A stretch of DNA of 64,000 bases, taken from Paenibacillus cremeus. Lineage in GTDB: Bacteria; Bacillota; Bacilli; Paenibacillales; NBRC-103111. Of the stretch, positions 61,020-64,000 are shown in pieces (position 1 is the first letter of the stretch; each line of letters opens with the position of its first letter). The notes beneath the pieces are model-generated. The model ran no database searches. It was given only the letters and a program-made list of their open reading frames with translations, and was not told where the DNA came from. The position numbers were made by a program, and so were the translations under genes. The stretch is from the NCBI RefSeq assembly GCF_007786445.1, contig NZ_VNJI01000005.1, positions 1-64,000 on the forward strand, read 5' to 3'.

Positions 61020-61781
61020 GTGCTCCCAGAAATTAGGCATGCCAAAATCATTGAAACCCTAAATAATGAAGGCTCCGTGAAAGTTTCGGAAATCAGCAAG
61101 CAGCTCCAGGTTACGGAAAAAACGATCCGCGAAGACCTGGAAAAGCTGGAGTCTCGCGGCATTTTGAAGCGCGTGCATGGCGGAGCGGTCGTCGTCGAGC
61201 ATGACGATTCGATGCTTCCGATTCTGAAGCGTCGCGTACGGCAGCGGCAGGAAAAGGAAGTGATCGCTGCGGAAGCCTATAAGCTGATCGAGGACGGTCA
61301 AATCGTACTGCTCGACGCGGGCTCCACCACGCTGGAGCTGGCCGCATTGCTGCAGCACCGGACGCTGACCGTAGTCACCAATGATACGAAGATCGCTGCG
61401 CTGCTCGCGGAGAGCAACCAGATCGAGCTGTGTGTGCTGGGCGGGTATCGGCGAAAAGGAACGTACACGATCATTGGGCCAAGCGCCATGCAGATGATGG
61501 ACGAGCTGAATATCGATATCGCGTTTCTGGGCTGCACCGGCGTGGATTTGGAGCGTGGACTGTCGATTTTTCACCGGGAAGAGGCCGAGCTGAAAAAACG
61601 GATGATGAAAGCGTCCCGAACCGTGGCGCTCCTTGCAGACCACTCTAAGTTCGATCGGACGGCGTTGGTTTCTTTTGCCGGACTGGAAGAGATCGATGTG
61701 CTGGTGACGGATGAGGCTACGAGCAGTACGCTGCTGGAGCAGATCGGCGCCATGGGCGTTCAAGTGGTCCGAGCGGAGTAG
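61020..61781 (+). CDS. DeoR family transcriptional regulator
   Basis: A 253-residue regulator: DeoR helix-turn-helix (VKVSEISKQLQVTEKTIREDLEKLESRGILKRVHGGAVVVE) and a C-terminal sugar-phosphate sensor (IVLLDAGSTTLELAALL, LGGYRRKGTYTIIGP). Start GTG 61020 has GAGGTG upstream. It is divergent from the lyase-SDR operon, which it likely represses in the absence of a sugar phosphate. Confidence 0.9.
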   Translation: MLPEIRHAKIIETLNNEGSVKVSEISKQLQVTEKTIREDLEKLESRGILKRVHGGAVVVEHDDSMLPILKRRVRQRQEKEVIAAEAYKLIEDGQIVLLDAGSTTLELAALLQHRTLTVVTNDTKIAALLAESNQIELCVLGGYRRKGTYTIIGPSAMQMMDELNIDIAFLGCTGVDLERGLSIFHREEAELKKRMMKASRTVALLADHSKFDRTALVSFAGLEEIDVLVTDEATSSTLLEQIGAMGVQVVRAE

Positions 61782-62027
61782 GCTTGGGTGAACAGGGTCT
61801 GCTGCCGTTTGCGGGGCGTATGGCGAATATATATTTCCGCACATTAAGGGTGAATAGCGTGGGATTTGAGGCTGAAGACGCGGGAATGAGAAGCGGGAGC
61901 AAAAGCGATGCCGCCTAAAGTATAGGCGACGCGCGGGGCGCAAAGCGGATAAGCCGCGTTGCAGATATTCACTTATTTACAAGGTTCAAGTAAATTTCTA
62001 ATTATTAATTATTCGAAATTTACTTTT
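61782..62027. other. Intergenic stretch between DeoR and an enolase-superfamily remnant
   Basis: No gene with a good start is seen. A GC- and purine-rich stretch (about 61860-61965) is followed by an AT-rich inverted repeat: AAGTAAATTTC (61988-61998) with GAAATTTACTT (62015-62025), which sits right at the edge of the remnant at 62028. Confidence 0.4.
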
Positions 62028-62159
62028 CATCATCTGACCGATGATATTATTGTCGGCGGCAAGCTCGCGTACAAGAATGGCGCGATTCAGGTGCCGGACG
62101 CCCCAGGACTTGGCGTGGAGCTGGACCGCGACAAGCTGGACCAATACGCGCAGCCATAA
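62028..62159 (+). pseudogene. C-terminal remnant of an enolase-superfamily (acid-sugar dehydratase-like) gene
   Basis: The 40-odd residues [18 protein letters not shown], then [16 protein letters not shown] match the C-terminal tail of mandelate racemase/glucarate dehydratase-type enzymes. Everything upstream (over 300 residues) is missing, and no start codon or ribosome site precedes it. It lies beside the uronate-like lyase locus, suggesting a lost acid-sugar dehydratase. Confidence 0.75.
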
Positions 62160-62164
62160 AAACA

Positions 62165-62209
62165 CCAATCCCCCCGTTCGAAGAGAAGCTCTTCGGACGG
62201 GGGGATTGG
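62165..62209 (-). terminator. Strong terminator
   Basis: A near-perfect 20-bp stem (CCAATCCCCCCGT-CGAAGA with TCTTCG-ACGGGGGGATTGG) has TGTTTTTA on the minus strand. It ends the MgtC gene and may also stop readthrough from the left. Confidence 0.85.
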
Positions 62210-62232
62210 TTGTGGAGACGCTCGCCCCTATG

Positions 62233-63000
62233 CTAATGCGTTCGTTCGATGCTAGCTCCGCTGCCTACCACGCTTTTGCCAGCCTCCGTCCACAGTACGA
62301 CATCCAGCGAGTTGATCTGGTCCACGGCCATCATCAGCTTCCCTTGATCCGTCACCTTCAGATTGAAGCTGAGCAGGATCGTCGGTTTCGCATTCGAACC
62401 TTCGCCGGCCTCCGGTTCGGGAATCATCTTCACATTGACGATCTGAATCCCCTGCTCGCCGAATTTGGAAGCGATCGTGCCGAGCACCCCTGGATAGTCG
62501 AGCGCTTTGACCGACACGTCGTGGCTCCGGCGGTGGCGCAGCAAATGCTTCTCCCATTTATTCAGCAGCAGCAAGCTGATCAGCACCATCAGCGTGGCGT
62601 AGAACGCCGCAAACAAAAATCCCGCTCCCACGCATAGCCCGATGGCGGCAACGACCCACACCGAGGCGGCGGTCGTCAGCCCGCTGATCACCGATCCGTT
62701 GCGTAAAATGGCGCCGGCTCCGAGAAAACCGATTCCGCTGATGACTTGAGCGGCCAATCGCGCCGGGTCAATCCGCACGTTCGGCTCATTGACAAATTCG
62801 GAAAATCCGTAAATCGACAGCAGCATAATCGTAGCTGAGCCGAGACAAACCAAGATATGGGTCCGGAACCCGGCGGCATGGTTGCTCCATTCCCGTTCAA
62901 GTCCAATCAACCCGCCAAGCACGGCGGCAATCAGCATTCGGAGCAGCAGCTCGCCGTGCGAAATATACCATAACCCCGATACTCCGGTCATGCTGTCCAC
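62233..63000 (-). CDS. MgtC/SapB family membrane protein
   Basis: A 255-residue protein with about five membrane helices, the MgtC signature (LIGLEREWSNHAAGFRTHILVCLGSA) and GSVISGLTTAASVWVVAAIG. The C-terminal cytoplasmic part (about 155-255) is an ACT-like domain. MgtC proteins contribute to growth in low magnesium; in Gram-positives the role is not settled. Confidence 0.9.
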   Translation of the reverse strand: MDSMTGVSGLWYISHGELLLRMLIAAVLGGLIGLEREWSNHAAGFRTHILVCLGSATIMLLSIYGFSEFVNEPNVRIDPARLAAQVISGIGFLGAGAILRNGSVISGLTTAASVWVVAAIGLCVGAGFLFAAFYATLMVLISLLLLNKWEKHLLRHRRSHDVSVKALDYPGVLGTIASKFGEQGIQIVNVKMIPEPEAGEGSNAKPTILLSFNLKVTDQGKLMMAVDQINSLDVVLWTEAGKSVVGSGASIERTH

Positions 63001-63006
63001 CTCCCC

Positions 63007-64000
63007 TTAATGTTCGAAATAAATCGGATTGGTAAAGCCAATCATTGTACGCGCCCCGTGAAAGACGCCGTAAAGCTCCCCGCGAATCCAAGCTAACCCC
63101 TGGGTTTTGAGCGGACACACCACCTTCGGAAGCGCTTGGGACAGCTCGCAGCTCATTAAAGTGCCCAGGTTGCTCGTAATCCGCAGCTCCACCTCTGGCT
63201 TCTGAAGCTCCCATAAGCCTTCTCGAACGGAAAAATCGACGGAAAGCTCAAGCTGTACCGTAGGTGCGGCCGCCTGCGTCTCTATCACCTCGCCAATGCC
63301 GGCAAGTGGTGCGCTGCTATCCGAGCGAATGGAGATCAGCGGCAGCGGTCCCATCGAGATAGCGGCAGCCCCCCGCCCAAGTGCGGCCAGCGCGGCTCCA
63401 GCCAGCGGTCCCGGCATCGTCTCCTCAGCCGGAATCGCGAGGAACGTGGCCGCAATCGGCTCCGCCGGCGGCTCTGCCACATGCCAGTCTCTGCCGCAAG
63501 TAGCGGAAATCCGGTGCCCCTGATTCAGCAGCTCCGTCCAAAATGCAAACGCCCGCTCGTTGTTCCTCCGAATCGAAGGGAACAATCCCGACCATACTTC
63601 AATATAGTCAACTTGCGCCCAATCGGACACTTCAAATTCCCAAAAACAGCCCGTACACATCGGACTTCCGACACGGAACGGATGCGCAACGCCCACAAGG
63701 CCGCCCTGCCGATGAACCCCTTCAATGCCTCGATGAATATGAAACGGACTCAGATTCCGCCAGTCTACGTAGTCCTGAATGCCCAGCGTCACCATATGAC
63801 CGAAGAAGGTCGTCCACTCCAGCCCCCGAATCACCTCAACTCCAGTCTGCTCCACCACGCGCTCCCGGTCCGCCAGCCCGGTCATCGTGTTATGGTCAGT
63901 TAGCGCGACACCGGCCAAACCTAGCTCCTTTGCGCCTTCCGCGAGCTCCAATAGCGACTGCTTGCCATCACTATGAAACGTATGTGTATGCAGCTCAAAC
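63007..64000 (-). CDS. PHP-domain metal hydrolase, cut by right window edge
   Basis: The gene runs beyond position 64000. The visible N-terminal segment on the minus strand reads FELHTHTFHSDGKQSLLELA, the PHP motif HxH. Then TDHNTMTG, GLEWTTFFGHMVTLG and GVAHPF give the further metal ligands. Relatives (CehA/McbA type, PHP) are phosphoesterases. The C-terminal ~110 residues look like a beta-rich add-on. It precedes the MgtC gene by 6 bases; co-transcription is likely. Confidence 0.88.
   Translation of the reverse strand, partial: FELHTHTFHSDGKQSLLELAEGAKELGLAGVALTDHNTMTGLADRERVVEQTGVEVIRGLEWTTFFGHMVTLGIQDYVDWRNLSPFHIHRGIEGVHRQGGLVGVAHPFRVGSPMCTGCFWEFEVSDWAQVDYIEVWSGLFPSIRRNNERAFAFWTELLNQGHRISATCGRDWHVAEPPAEPIAATFLAIPAEETMPGPLAGAALAALGRGAAAISMGPLPLISIRSDSSAPLAGIGEVIETQAAAPTVQLELSVDFSVREGLWELQKPEVELRITSNLGTLMSCELSQALPKVVCPLKTQGLAWIRGELYGVFHGARTMIGFTNPIYFEH

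Noticed and set aside
61782-62027. Small RNA or repeat element between DeoR and the enolase remnant
   Set aside because: An AT-rich inverted repeat exists but no promoter or terminator pair defines a transcript.
62040-62640. Long plus-strand frame opposite the MgtC gene
   Set aside because: It is an antisense shadow of a well-supported gene and lacks a ribosome site.
1-64000. CRISPR array, prophage or integrative element
   Set aside because: No regular spaced repeats, integrase, capsid or conjugation genes were seen apart from the intron end.

Overview
The window looks like a chromosomal segment of a Paenibacillus-type Firmicute (Paenibacillaceae). The case rests on consensus AGGAGG ribosome sites, moderately high GC, T-box controlled aminoacyl-tRNA synthetases, an SLH-anchored S-layer-like protein, small Bacillales families (YdjO-like, DUF4023-like) and many carbohydrate-related enzymes each with its own regulator. 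No rRNA, tRNA, CRISPR array or prophage was seen. The clearest mobile element is the 5' end of a group II intron at the left edge.

Layout. 1-3.5 kb: group II intron inserted behind a terminator, a small acidic protein, a serine hydrolase and an M23 peptidase. 3.5-9 kb: short repeats, a YdjO-like protein, a T-box controlled tyrosyl-tRNA synthetase, a collapsed ABC exporter and a 726-residue SLH protein. 9-22 kb: small membrane and metabolic genes, a T-box controlled divergent ArgRS, a WG-repeat protein, TerC, an HNH nuclease, an RDD protein and an Eis-like acetyltransferase. 22-27 kb: a c-di-GMP block (class I riboswitch with terminator, a diguanylate cyclase, a Cache-HAMP-GGDEF-EAL protein) and a two-domain PTPS/QueD-like protein. 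27-39 kb: carbohydrate genes (alginate-lyase-family protein with aldo/keto reductase, two sulfatases, a GntR/LacI-type regulator with an AraR-like operator, a sugar isomerase) and a PhyH dioxygenase/AraC pair. 39-46 kb: a two-component system, rhodanese, GreA, a GNAT enzyme, a TetR unit with two operators, and a GH3 protein lacking its central catalytic segment. 47-53 kb: a collapsed AraC-type regulator, a MarR/MFS operon with mapped operators and promoter, and a second PhyH/AraC pair. 53-64 kb: a large secreted glycosidase with PA14 and SH3 domains, a GT-C-like membrane protein, an acyltransferase gene with an in-frame TGA, a lyase-SDR operon facing a DeoR regulator, an enolase-superfamily remnant, MgtC and a PHP hydrolase running off the right edge.

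Themes. (1) The region is regulatory-dense: two T-boxes, one c-di-GMP riboswitch and several perfect palindromes that can be assigned to neighbouring regulators. (2) Several genes keep both ends but have lost the middle (ABC exporter, P-loop phosphotransferase-like gene, membrane AraC regulator, GH3), which suggests decay by internal deletion. (3) Two paralogous PhyH/AraC divergent pairs and two paralogous lyase loci suggest duplicated sugar or uronate modules. I did not find a wholly new multigene system. The strongest leads are the c-di-GMP circuit, the PTPS fusion with one apparently inactive half, the duplicated PhyH/AraC modules, and the intron-terminator junction.
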